From Cardiocondyla obscurior (Eukaryota > Arthropoda > Insecta > Hymenoptera > Formicidae), in the NCBI RefSeq assembly GCF_019399895.1, contig NC_091868.1, positions 6,697,593 through 6,761,592 on the forward strand: a stretch of 64,000 nt of DNA, written 5' to 3'. Position numbers and translations under genes: made by a program. Position 1 is the first letter of the stretch. Each line of letters begins with the position of its first letter. Under the pieces are notes generated by a model. It worked only from the letters and a program-made list of their open reading frames with translations. It did not search any database and was not told the origin of the DNA. Below are positions 55,701 through 62,960 of the stretch, piece by piece.

Positions 55701-58700
55701 TGACGGCGCGATACGATCGTATCGGATCAATCGACGAGACCCGCTTGCCTTCGGGCTCTTTGCCGCGCTACCCTCTATCTCGTTTCTTTCTCCCGTCGAT
55801 ATCGGGGTTCGTCGCACGCCCCGGTGCAATTCGGTTATATGCACTTATCAATCAGCACCCCTCGGTAATTTAGATCTCTTCGATTTTGACCCGGACGTTT
55901 TCTCTTTCGCTAGTACAAATTTAATATACATATAATACAGTCGACGTCTTCCTTCGACGGATACGATATAAAATTCAGAAAATTGTCTCTAAATTGATTA
56001 AAGACTTTGCGTACGAATTTAACGCAAGTCTGCTTTAAAGTCGAATATTTGAAAATGTTAAAAAATACGTAGCGATAACGATAGGAAATTCTCATTTAAG
56101 AAATTATCTCGTGAAAGTAGAAGAACTAAACGGGTCTTGAAAATAAAGGATTCGACGAAGTTGAAGATACATAAAGTCCCGAGTGGGGATCTCTTAAGTG
56201 AATTAAACGCAGCGATGCCGAAAATTGGCATATTTGTCGTTTTAGCCTGTGGGATGCGACGGGGTGGTGGGTTCCGGGGCGACGATGGACGCTTGCGGCG
56301 TGTGCGGTGGCCGTGGCAAAGGATGCAGGTTGTTCGAGGGTATCTTTATGGAACCGATTCTGGGCAAGGGTCATCAGCAGGTGACCACGATTCCAAAGGG
56401 CGCGATGTCGCTCAACATCTCTGAGCTCCGGTTCAGCAGTAATTTCCTAGGTAACGTTGTTGATCTGTCGAAACAAAGTGCTCTCTTTTGCCCTTTGTAA
56501 ATTAGCATCGTTGTAATTAACATTTTGATAGCTCAATACATATTTAAGCACGTTTAATTAAAATTTATTCGCGGCAAAAAAAAAAAAAGGAAAATTGTGT
56601 CAGCGGAAAAAGCAATGAATATTCTCTGCGAATTGCTACGAGCACTTTTATCTCTTCCGATAATCGCGTCAGTAATTTAATAAAAGCACAGAGGGACGAA
56701 TAATTAAGCGGCGTTTTTGCGCGGCGATATGCTGGTTAATAAACGATCGATCTACTCGCAGCGTTGAGAGACAGTAACGGCAGTTACATCCTAAACGGAC
56801 CGTGGTCTTACAGTCCCAGTGGTACTTATAAAGCGGCTGGGACGACATTAACATACCAGAGGGGCGATAGGAACCGTATGGAGTGTATCTTGGCGACTGG
56901 ACCGTTGAACGAGTCTCTACATTTAGAGGTACTATCGTAGCTCTCCGTTAATCGTGTTAGCGGTTGATTTTCTTTATATCACGCGAACAATTCGAGTTAC
57001 TAATTATCAACGACTTTTGCTTACGGATCTTATGCGTTTCTCTAGTTTCGTTTATCTCTTAGCGTTCCCGAGCTATAATTTAAAGTTGAAACGATTTTAC
57101 TTAGTTATTGCTCTGTTATTACGTTGCTCGTTTCTATTTACACTGCACTTTTTTAGTTGTATACCTCTAAATGCTAATGCAGCTTTAAATATTTTAAACA
57201 TATTCCGATTCGTGCGTTTAACGGAATTCGATATTAATATTCATTGTCCGCGCGTTACCGTAGATCTTATCTGTGGAGTTGAATCCGGGCGTTTTGTACA
57301 AGTATATGCTACCTATGAAGGAAGTGCTGGACGATAAAGCGGTAATTGCGCCGCCGCTGCTTGTCGCAGGTAATCGCTTCATTGCCAATCAATTATACAA
57401 ATAAAAAAACCCATCGATTATAGTCCCTATAAACACATAACGTTTTATTTTTCTTCGCAGGAGCAAATGATAGGGGCAACGAGATACCTAGTCCAGATAC
57501 TCACGTGACCGTCCGAGTACCTGTTACAAGAATGTAAATATACCCTCGTTAAAACTCCCGAAGCCGGGGTCATTTTTAAAAGTATCGAGAACGCAGTTTT
57601 CCTCTCCCATTAAAACGCTAAAAAATTACAGATTGCGTGTATGTAAATACGTTCCCACGGGGTTTAATTATCTCAAACGTTTTTAGTACGCGTCGACGTG
57701 GTTTTCCCAATCCTTAATCTTTCATTTTCACTCTTATCTTTATCGTTTAAGCGCCGTAACATTTTTTTTTTTTTTTTCGGAGCAAGCGTTTTCGGTACGG
57801 ATGTCGCCGGATAGACCTGCTTCGTTGCACGGAGCATGGAGAACTTAGGCGTTCACCAGCCTCTCGGAGCTAAGCCGCGCGTGATTTGTCTTCGTTCACG
57901 CAACCCTGTTGCTCTCTGTCTTCCAGATCGGATCGGCGGGGCGATTTATCTTCAACGCGTCGCGATCGCGATCCGCCGCGCGCGCACGACGCCGGACGGA
58001 AGGAAGAGATGAAGCATCCACCGACCACGGTGATGGCGGGTGATCAGCCAAAGTCAAAGGCGATGAGAAGGAAGAAAAGGAGGAAGTTCGCCTGGAAAAT
58101 AGTCGGCCTTTCTGCCTGCTCGAAGGAATGCGGGGGAGGTAAGAAGATGGCCCGATAATTAATCGTGCGTCATACGATATTTCTACCGGGAAGGGTGCTG
58201 CGCGTAGTTGAAATTAAAAAAAAAAAAAATTACGGGCCGTTTATTTCGCGGAGATATGCAAACTGGTTGCTTTTGAGAATAACATTGCGTAAGAATTTCG
58301 TTGCATATCTTGGAAAAAGAAAAATATTTTTTTTACGTTACGAAAAGATTCGACATCTTGAAGAGCACGGTGATTCCGACAAGTGATTTAAATATCGTCT
58401 TGCGATTTATATAATGCACCTTTAGTAAAATATTTCTCTTGAGGTTTTAATATCCGGTATCGAAAGGTGAGTTAATTATATCGGATTGCGAATGATAAAT
58501 GTTTTAATACGTGTTGTTTAACTTTCGGAATGTACTGCATTATAATTTCAACAATCGGCGAGTTTACGTTAATTTCCAATACTGCTGGTAATACATTTTC
58601 ACGAGTCTCCCGTTTATTTTAGAGAATATGATACCGTAGCGTCCGAGAACTAAATGAATATTAATGAATAAATATCACTAATGTACGCAGCGTACGTTCT

Positions 58701-61700
58701 AAATTGCGTTCGATTAAATATTTGTAATTATACAACGCAACGGTCTAATCGATTACCATGGTTTAAAGCTCGTCGATAAATTAATAGCTACTACGTGTAT
58801 TTCAATGAACAAGTATATCTCTGATGCATTTGTTTATTTGGAATATTTATTTCTTCACAGATTTAATAATTTCACATGTAAAATATAAAAATGTGAAATA
58901 TATTCAACGGTATTCAACAGAAATTAACCCTGAACGAGAATGTTGATATAAAAAGGCAGTTCCAAGTCATTTTAAGCCTGTTGTAAAAATTCCTATTAAA
59001 CGAATAATTAAGCAAAAAGTGCCTGGATGATTAAAGTTCATTAAGAAAACGACTTTGTCTAAACGTCCCTAAGACGTTGCGTGGGAAGTAACTCGAGATA
59101 TGTTTTAGTATATGTTCTAACATAATGGTTGAAAATTTTGCATAAGATATCTTTAATATTTTCATTATTCTTTCAGCTTAAAATAAAAAAAAAATTAAAA
59201 GCATTTTAAAACATTTAAAGAAAAATATTGAAATAGTTATCCAGCAACTAAAAGTAAATCGTTCTTATAAAAAAAGAAAAAAAAAAGAGAGAGAGAGAAA
59301 TATAGAAAATATAAGAATAATCGATTATATAAAAGTAATATCAAGACGCAGACTTAAAAAAAATATAGAATATTTTTAAGCTGGAAATGGGTTTGACTTT
59401 CCGAACATCGCGGATATCTGAAACATTGTACGCGACAGTATCCGATCTGTCACTGGGATGTTCTAATTTAAATTGACGCGATACGGTCGGAAAGCCACGA
59501 GTACGGATAACAGAAACGCGACGGTCACGTCGATCATAATACAAAGTGTCCCACTAGCAAAGTGTCGCACTTCGTTTCGTTCGCAGACTCTTTAACTAAC
59601 TTGAGATAGAATTTTCCTCAATAAAACTGTTCATGCGTCAACGCTGTCTAAGTTATAAACGACGGAAAATGAGTTATTGTTTTGCTGTCCAAGCCGTAAA
59701 CGTAATTTTATTCTTCAGTCAATTTCAAGCGGGTATTATTTTGATGAATTTTCAACGTCATATTTTATCCACAATTAAAAGATTTTGAGAATTGGAGCGT
59801 TAAATTAATTTCTAATGTCGGTTAACAAAAATTGGTTTTTTAATTAACTAAAAATGTAGTAAAATAAATAATCGAAAAAAAAATGTTTAGTCGCTTTTCA
59901 CAATTGTTGTATTTTGCAGGTGTGCGGACAACGATTTTAAAGTGCATCCGCGAAAGCAATCAGACACCTGTCATCGATAAACGCTGTCGCAACGTGGAAA
60001 AACCAAATCATTCTCCTCCGCTGCGATGTAACGATCATCCTTGCGCCGCCAGGTATTTCTATTCTTATCTTTTCTCTGACAGATTTCGAAATAAATTATT
60101 TTATACGCTTATCTCATAATTATCACGTTTTCTTCTAAATTTGTGTCTTATACAATATATAATGTCAAAGTATAATGTCATTAACCGATTTCAAGCTTTA
60201 TTGAAGATTAATTTCAAATTGCTGGAACGAATGGAAACGTGATGATGAATTTCTCATATTCAAAAAATCTATAATTTATGGTAACAAGCTTGATTTATTT
60301 GCGAATAACAATCTACGAATGTTATCAGGTGGCGAGCCGAACCATGGAGCGAGTGCTCAGTCACCTGCGGAATCGGCACCAAAACGCGGAAACTCGAGTG
60401 CGTCCAAGAGCTAAATGCGAGATTGACGATGCGTGTTGCCGCTGGAGCGTGCATGCGACCGTCAGATTTGAGCACTGTGGAAACTTGCAGCCGTCCGGCA
60501 TGTCCCAACGTAGGCCCAGAATTAAGACACATGCCGTCGCAGCACGACGTGCCTAGGTGGGACGTAGGCGCTTGGAGCCCAGTGAGTCATGCAATCTGTT
60601 AAATGCTTTCGTTGTTAAACGACTATTTTCGGTGGTTTAGGAAGTAGGACAGGAAATCAGTGGGAATTTAAAGTGAAAAATCATCTGGAATGATTAATGG
60701 AATGGTTGTCAGCATTATTCTTTGTATATATGTATTACAAACAATCAGAAGTGTTGTAAAAAATCTTAGTTTTATTGTTAAAATTAATTCTGATCACATT
60801 ATGTGTATATTCTGTATTTAATCTTTTATCGCGTATTTCAGTGTTCGGTGACGTGCGGCCGAGGAACCCAAAATCGAACTGTAACTTGTATAACATCCGG
60901 AGGGTCTTGTTCGTTAGCTAACAAGCCGGAATCTCAAAAAACTTGCGAGATAGCATCTTGTAGTAAGACGACAGGTACAGGACATTACGCGTCTTGGTTG
61001 TACTCGGAGTGGTCTTCAAAGGTATAATATATTATAAATATTAATAAATATATTTAATTTTAGTGAAAATTAGAAAGTGTGAAAATATTTGAAAACCCTA
61101 GATTCTTTATGTCTTAATTTTACATTTAATATTTTTAAAATAAAATAATAAAATATCTGTGCATTTTTGGAGCACAATAATATAATATTTGTTACTGGTA
61201 TATAGTGCTCTTCAGAATGTGGAAACGGCGTAAAAATAAGACAAGTGGCGTGCGCCGACGGTAGCGAGTTATTCTGCAATCCCAAAGAGAGGCCAGACAC
61301 GGAGATGCATTGCTTCGACGAAGGGACAATCTGTGACAGGCCTAAGTGGTTTGCAAGTCCATGGACTTCCGTTAGTATAAACGATTTGGCAAATGTAATA
61401 TTAGCGATAACATGTAAAATTAAAGCAGTTGTCGATACAGTTTTGATACGACTAATTTTTTTTTACACGAGCCTAAGTTTATTTTATTTTTCATATTTAA
61501 TAAAACTTTTATTTCACTCGCGTTTCACTACTCTTGCTTCTTTTTTAAAGAAAATTGTTTTACATAATAACTTCAATTTGATTACTGTATAAACAGTAGC
61601 ATACTATAATTTTATATATATTATTTTTTTCTTTTATTTTTAGTGTTCTGTTTCGTGTGGCGTTGGTGTACAATATCGAGACATCGCATGCATATCTAGA

Positions 61701-62422
61701 ATAAATAACGAGTTTGAGGTGTTACCTGCAAAAAACTGCACTGAACCTAAACCAGCAACTGAACAAGTTTGTAGAATGTCTGCCTGTTCACCGGAATGGT
61801 TTACCTCAAATTGGTCAACGGTAAAATATAACAAATCAGTAATTTTGTATCTAGAACATTTTTATCAGGAATTTTTTTTCTTTTGCGATTATTTTTGTAT
61901 TTCGAATTCTATTTCGAAATTCGACTAATTTTATATTTCAAAATTTTAATTATTTTTATATGTTCTGTCTTTAGTGTTCCGTAACATGTGGAATCGGAGT
62001 GCAAACGCGTCTCGTTCGATGCATTGTCGATGGTATTAGTAATACCAGTTGCTCGGAAATTGACAAACCAAATGCAGAAAAACGATGTAACGTGGAGCCG
62101 TGTAAGAAAGAGTTGTCAACGCCGAGCAAACCACCGAAAAGTAATTAAAAAGCTTTTTTTTTTTTTAACTTTAATAACTTTAACAATTTTAGAAACCTTT
62201 TTTTCAATGTTTAAAAAATTATTTAATAATTTAAATAATGATTATTGTCATTTAATAATTAAATTTGATGTGTACTTACTGGAAACATTTTAATATTATG
62301 TTTCAGAAGTGTACGAGTCGTCTGAGTGCGTGGACAAGTATCCGAATTGCGTTTTAGTAGTAAAGAATGGTCTGTGCCGAATCAAATATTACAAGCATTC
62401 GTGTTGTCAATGCCGTCAGTAA
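19631..62422 (+). CDS. loh: ADAMTS-like secreted matrix protein (7 thrombospondin type-1 repeats, cysteine-rich, spacer, PLAC), 18 coding exons
   Basis: Exons are 19631-19737, 49117-49192, 51197-51345, 53124-53226, 54828-54930, 55477-55652, 56246-56450, 56762-56928, 57264-57369, 57461-57533, 57927-58138, 59920-60052, 60329-60581, 60842-61021, 61206-61370, 61644-61820, 61975-62140 and 62307-62422. All 17 junctions are GT-AG and in phase, giving 2,667 nt and 888 residues. The domain order is a signal peptide (hydrophobic core 37-50), TSR1 (84-148), ADAMTS cysteine-rich region with VGCDGVVGS and DACGVCGG (149-265), spacer (266-421), basic linker, TSR2-7 (476-842) and PLAC (856-888). No HExxH metalloprotease precedes TSR1, so it is an ADAMTSL, expected to organise extracellular matrix. 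Absence of Ig domains favours lonely heart/ADAMTSL4-6 over the punctin/nolo branch. The symbol is provisional because orthology was not tested. Confidence 0.85.
19738..27599 (+). other. ADAMTSL intron 1, left part: no gene seen
   Basis: This is the first section of a 29,379-bp intron. It has CpG-rich patches (about 20,900-21,350; 22,250-22,650; 23,150-24,300; 26,380-27,500) that give overlapping open frames on both strands at once, a sign of stop-poor composition and not of genes. No splice-flanked coding exon, transposase or tRNA was recognised. Regulatory elements are likely in an intron this size but cannot be picked out by eye. Confidence 0.5.
27600..28330. other. CpG-dense block inside intron 1
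   Basis: Between roughly 27,650 and 28,320 the sequence is unusually GC- and CpG-rich for this window, ending in an alternating CGCGCG run near 28285-28298. It contains no long open frame. It could be an unmethylated regulatory island or alternative promoter, but I see no core promoter element in it. Confidence 0.4.
28331..32992. other. ADAMTSL intron 1, middle part: no gene seen
   Basis: This is mixed AT-rich and CpG-rich sequence with a 21-base T run at 31057-31077 and a pyrimidine tract near 32385-32465. Short open frames occur on both strands without recognisable motifs. Confidence 0.45.
32993..33113 (+). other. Candidate alternative first coding exon within intron 1
   Basis: An ATG at 32993 opens a 40-codon frame ([11 protein letters not shown]...) that ends at a strong donor, GAAG|GTGAGTAC (33114), in phase 1. 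The segment is CpG-rich compared with its surroundings. It cannot join directly in frame to the exon at 49117, which needs phase 2: the phase-1 junction would give a stop almost at once. It would therefore need another exon, serve as untranslated leader, or belong to a different transcript. Confidence 0.2.
33114..49116 (+). other. ADAMTSL intron 1, right part: no gene seen
   Basis: This 16-kb section ends at the acceptor CTCTGTTGCAG (49116). It holds many short frames, including the longest in the window (214 codons, minus strand, 37637-38281). None has a recognisable domain, and most overlap equally open frames on the other strand. Homopolymer tracts occur near 40786-40800, 41643-41670 and 48700-48713. 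I noticed no tRNA, known microRNA or transposon. Confidence 0.5.
49117..49192 (+). CDS. ADAMTSL exon 2: signal-peptide core and mature N-terminus
   Basis: This 76-nt exon completes arginine 36 and encodes residues 37-61. The hydrophobic run [13 protein letters not shown] is followed by [12 protein letters not shown], a typical signal peptidase setting around residues 50-53. It is flanked by TTGCAG and a consensus donor GAG|GTAAGT. No ATG precedes it in frame within the adjoining intron, so the start must come from another exon, and the one at 19602 fits by phase. Confidence 0.75.
49193..51196 (+). other. ADAMTSL intron 2
   Basis: This 2,004-bp intron has an A-rich tract near 49285-49300 and otherwise nothing recognised. 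It ends GAATTTTTTAG. Confidence 0.6.
51197..51345 (+). CDS. ADAMTSL exon 3: first half of thrombospondin repeat 1
   Basis: This exon encodes residues 62-110 plus two bases. It contains [20 protein letters not shown], the hallmark start of a TSR: a tryptophan ladder (W84, W87, W90) suited to C-mannosylation, and CSRSCG, which fits the CxxS/TCxxG O-fucose site. Three of the six TSR cysteines (93, 97, 108) are here. In catalytic ADAMTS proteins a protease and disintegrin module would precede this; only about 30 mature residues do so here. Confidence 0.92.
51346..53123 (+). other. ADAMTSL intron 3
   Basis: This 1,778-bp intron contains T-rich tracts near 51367-51380 and 51499-51514, an A-rich run near 52782-52796 and no recognised gene. 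It ends GATTCGTTCCAG. Confidence 0.6.
53124..53226 (+). CDS. ADAMTSL exon 4: second half of thrombospondin repeat 1
   Basis: This exon completes arginine 111 and encodes residues 112-145. [14 protein letters not shown] supplies cysteines 132 and 142, and the sixth TSR1 cysteine (147) is in the next exon. A stretch of arginines and ISENGTSSV form the variable loop, with one N-glycosylation sequon (NGT). Donor CAG|GTAAGT, phase 0. Confidence 0.9.
53227..54827 (+). other. ADAMTSL intron 4
   Basis: This 1,601-bp intron contains short CpG-rich frames without recognisable motifs. It ends GCGTTTGTGCAG. Confidence 0.6.
54828..54930 (+). CDS. ADAMTSL exon 5: end of TSR1 and start of cysteine-rich domain
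   Basis: This exon encodes residues 146-179 plus one base. It begins [20 protein letters not shown]. The LRAEQCA-YN motif is characteristic of the start of the ADAMTS cysteine-rich domain (family form FRxxQC), followed by YVWVPF. Donor ACG|GTAAGT, phase 1. Confidence 0.92.
54931..55476 (+). other. ADAMTSL intron 5
   Basis: This 546-bp intron has no feature seen inside. It ends with the pyrimidine-rich acceptor TGTTGTTCCCCAG. Confidence 0.7.
55477..55652 (+). CDS. ADAMTSL exon 6: cysteine-rich domain
   Basis: This exon completes alanine 180 and encodes residues 181-238. [18 protein letters not shown], then MDGTPC and WLCVAGQCK, match the cysteine-rich module of ADAMTS/ADAMTSL proteins, where C-x-L-x-C and DGTxC are conserved. 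Donor AAG|GTATGA, phase 0. Confidence 0.93.
55653..56245 (+). other. ADAMTSL intron 6
   Basis: This 593-bp intron is AT-rich in its second half, with nothing recognised inside. It ends TTGTCGTTTTAG. Confidence 0.7.
56246..56450 (+). CDS. ADAMTSL exon 7: end of cysteine-rich domain and start of spacer
   Basis: This exon encodes residues 239-306 plus one base. [22 protein letters not shown] followed by GKGC is the strongest family signature in the gene, because VGCD...GS...D-CGVCGG is near-invariant in ADAMTS and ADAMTSL proteins. The spacer begins with FEGIF and continues [16 protein letters not shown], the usual first spacer strands, with a sequon at NIS. Donor TAG|GTAACG, phase 1. Confidence 0.95.
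56451..56761 (+). other. ADAMTSL intron 7
   Basis: This 311-bp intron has an A-rich run near 56576-56588 and no other feature seen. It ends GATCTACTCGCAG. Confidence 0.7.
56762..56928 (+). CDS. ADAMTSL exon 8: spacer domain
   Basis: This exon completes residue 307 and encodes 308-362. [27 protein letters not shown] and [13 protein letters not shown] are typical of the cysteine-poor beta-sandwich spacer (families usually show LALKD-GxYxLNG and a GP-x-E motif). Sequons NGS and NES are present. Donor GAG|GTACTA, phase 0. Confidence 0.93.
56929..57263 (+). other. ADAMTSL intron 8
   Basis: This 335-bp intron carries a long chance open frame in another phase. The acceptor is ACCGTAG at 57263 with a weak pyrimidine tract. 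An alternative AG at 57278 would remove the conserved-looking residues ILSVE, so the upstream one is preferred. Confidence 0.65.
57264..57369 (+). CDS. ADAMTSL exon 9: spacer domain
   Basis: This exon encodes residues 363-397 plus one base. [17 protein letters not shown] matches the last spacer strands, where NPG-x-x-Y-x-Y is common, followed by the variable [17 protein letters not shown]. Donor CAG|GTAATC, phase 1. Confidence 0.85.
57461..57533 (+). CDS. ADAMTSL exon 10: end of spacer, with an alternative stop at its donor
   Basis: This exon completes residue 398 and encodes 399-421 plus AT. The sequence [20 protein letters not shown] closes the spacer. The donor is AT|GTAAAT. If the intron is not removed, the next codons read ATG-TAA, so the retained form ends immediately after the spacer. 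An ATTAAA polyadenylation-like hexamer lies at 57609-57614 in the intron. Confidence 0.78.
57534..57926 (+). other. ADAMTSL intron 10
   Basis: This 393-bp intron contains an in-frame TAA at its first bases, an ATTAAA at 57609-57614, a T run near 57762-57777 and the acceptor CTGTCTTCCAG. See the note on a possible retained, truncated form. Confidence 0.7.
57927..58138 (+). CDS. ADAMTSL exon 11: basic linker and start of thrombospondin repeat 2
   Basis: This exon completes isoleucine 422 and encodes 423-492 plus one base. The first 50 residues are polar and basic without cysteine. They end MRRKKRRK (468-475), which contains the furin-type pattern R-K-K-R. TSR2 begins [17 protein letters not shown]; the O-fucose position is glutamate (CSKEC), so this repeat lacks the usual Ser/Thr. 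Donor GAG|GTAAGA, phase 1. Confidence 0.85.
58139..59919 (+). other. ADAMTSL intron 11
   Basis: This 1,781-bp AT-rich intron has A-rich and AG-rich simple tracts near 59180-59300. No gene was seen. It ends TTGTATTTTGCAG. Confidence 0.65.
59920..60052 (+). CDS. ADAMTSL exon 12: rest of thrombospondin repeat 2
   Basis: This exon completes glycine 493 and encodes 494-536 plus two bases. [20 protein letters not shown] and [10 protein letters not shown] carry the remaining four TSR2 cysteines in the standard spacing. Sequons NQT and NHS are present. Donor CAG|GTATTT, phase 2. Confidence 0.9.
60329..60581 (+). CDS. ADAMTSL exon 13: thrombospondin repeat 3 and tryptophan segment of repeat 4
   Basis: This exon completes arginine 537 and encodes 538-621. 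[20 protein letters not shown] opens TSR3, with a valid CSVTCG O-fucose motif. The repeat is long (about 60 residues) because of an insert [14 protein letters not shown] linker then leads to RWDVGAWSP, the tryptophan segment of TSR4, and the exon ends just before the first TSR4 cysteine. Donor CCA|GTGAGT, phase 0. Confidence 0.93.
60842..61021 (+). CDS. ADAMTSL exon 14: thrombospondin repeat 4 and tryptophan segment of repeat 5
   Basis: This exon encodes residues 622-681. [16 protein letters not shown] starts at the first cysteine of TSR4 and supplies a canonical O-fucose site plus the sequon NRT. The exon ends WLYSEWSSK, the tryptophan segment of TSR5. Both boundaries are phase 0 immediately before a repeat's first cysteine. 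Confidence 0.95.
61206..61370 (+). CDS. ADAMTSL exon 15: thrombospondin repeat 5 and tryptophan segment of repeat 6
   Basis: This exon encodes residues 682-736. [16 protein letters not shown] begins TSR5; as in TSR2, glutamate replaces the O-fucosylated Ser/Thr. It ends KWFASPWTS before the first TSR6 cysteine. Donor TCC|GTTAGT is slightly non-consensus, phase 0. Confidence 0.94.
61644..61820 (+). CDS. ADAMTSL exon 16: thrombospondin repeat 6 and tryptophan segment of repeat 7
   Basis: This exon encodes residues 737-795. [16 protein letters not shown] starts TSR6 with a valid O-fucose motif, and NCT is a sequon. It ends EWFTSNWST, directly before TSR7. Donor ACG|GTAAAA, phase 0. Confidence 0.94.
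61975..62140 (+). CDS. ADAMTSL exon 17: thrombospondin repeat 7 and short linker
   Basis: This exon encodes residues 796-850 plus one base. [16 protein letters not shown] and KRCNVEPC give the six TSR7 cysteines, and NTS is a sequon. A lysine/proline-rich linker ([12 protein letters not shown]) separates it from the PLAC domain. Donor AAA|GTAATT, phase 1. Confidence 0.94.
62307..62422 (+). CDS. ADAMTSL exon 18: PLAC domain and stop codon
   Basis: This exon completes lysine 851 and encodes 852-888. Six cysteines (858, 865, 874, 883, 884, 886) in [11 protein letters not shown] and CCQC match the PLAC (protease and lacunin) domain, which usually closes ADAMTSL, papilin and lacunin proteins. The protein ends two residues after the last cysteine, at TAA 62420-62422. 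The acceptor is TATGTTTCAG. Confidence 0.95.
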
Positions 62423-62960
62423 TCGGGAAAGTAGCGTTTGCGACTCCAAGTGCACGAGGCGAGCGCGACCGTTGAATAAAATATAGATATTATATCGGAA
62501 AGGGCAAATTATGCCGAGTGTAAGACTGCTATTAAGAAAGATGACCACGTATGTATAGATATAATTTTATTTATATTACGCGACTCGACATCGGATCACA
62601 CGTGTCTTAGTCGTGCTTTCTTCTGCCGAATGTAGCACAATTCTCACGGAGCGGCAGAAATCTCTTCCTTTTTCTGTCTATCGATGAATGTTCAGAACGA
62701 GGCGCTTGTTTCTTTTTGATAGTTCGGTTGCGAGTACATTTTGGGAAAACGTAGAAGTAAAATAAAATAACCGAATAAAAAATAAGTAAGACGCCATGCA
62801 AAATTAAAAGAAGTTAAGATGCGTCATTACTTATAAAACTAAAATTTTTTTTTTTTTTTTGTAGAGAAAGATAAATCGCTTTTGAAGAATCCCGATTTTC
62901 ACGAGAATGAAACTGTGAAAGGGTTTGTCAGGGTTTATGTGTGCAATAAATAATACATAC
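62423..62960 (+). promoter_or_regulatory. ADAMTSL 3' untranslated region with candidate polyadenylation signals
   Basis: AATAAA hexamers occur at 62475-62480, 62761-62766, 62774-62779 and 62945-62950, and any could direct 3' end formation. The first lies only about 50 bases past the stop, so alternative ends are possible. The actual cleavage site cannot be told from sequence alone. Confidence 0.6.

Noticed and set aside
57279..57369. Alternative acceptor for exon 9 at GTGGAG (57278)
   Set aside because: It keeps frame but drops ILSVE, which fits the spacer continuation, and GAG is a poor acceptor. The upstream TAG at 57263 is preferred.
60278..60556. Open frames on both strands overlapping exon 13
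   Set aside because: They are shadows of the real TSR3 exon, whose frame alone gives the conserved cysteine pattern and in-phase junctions.
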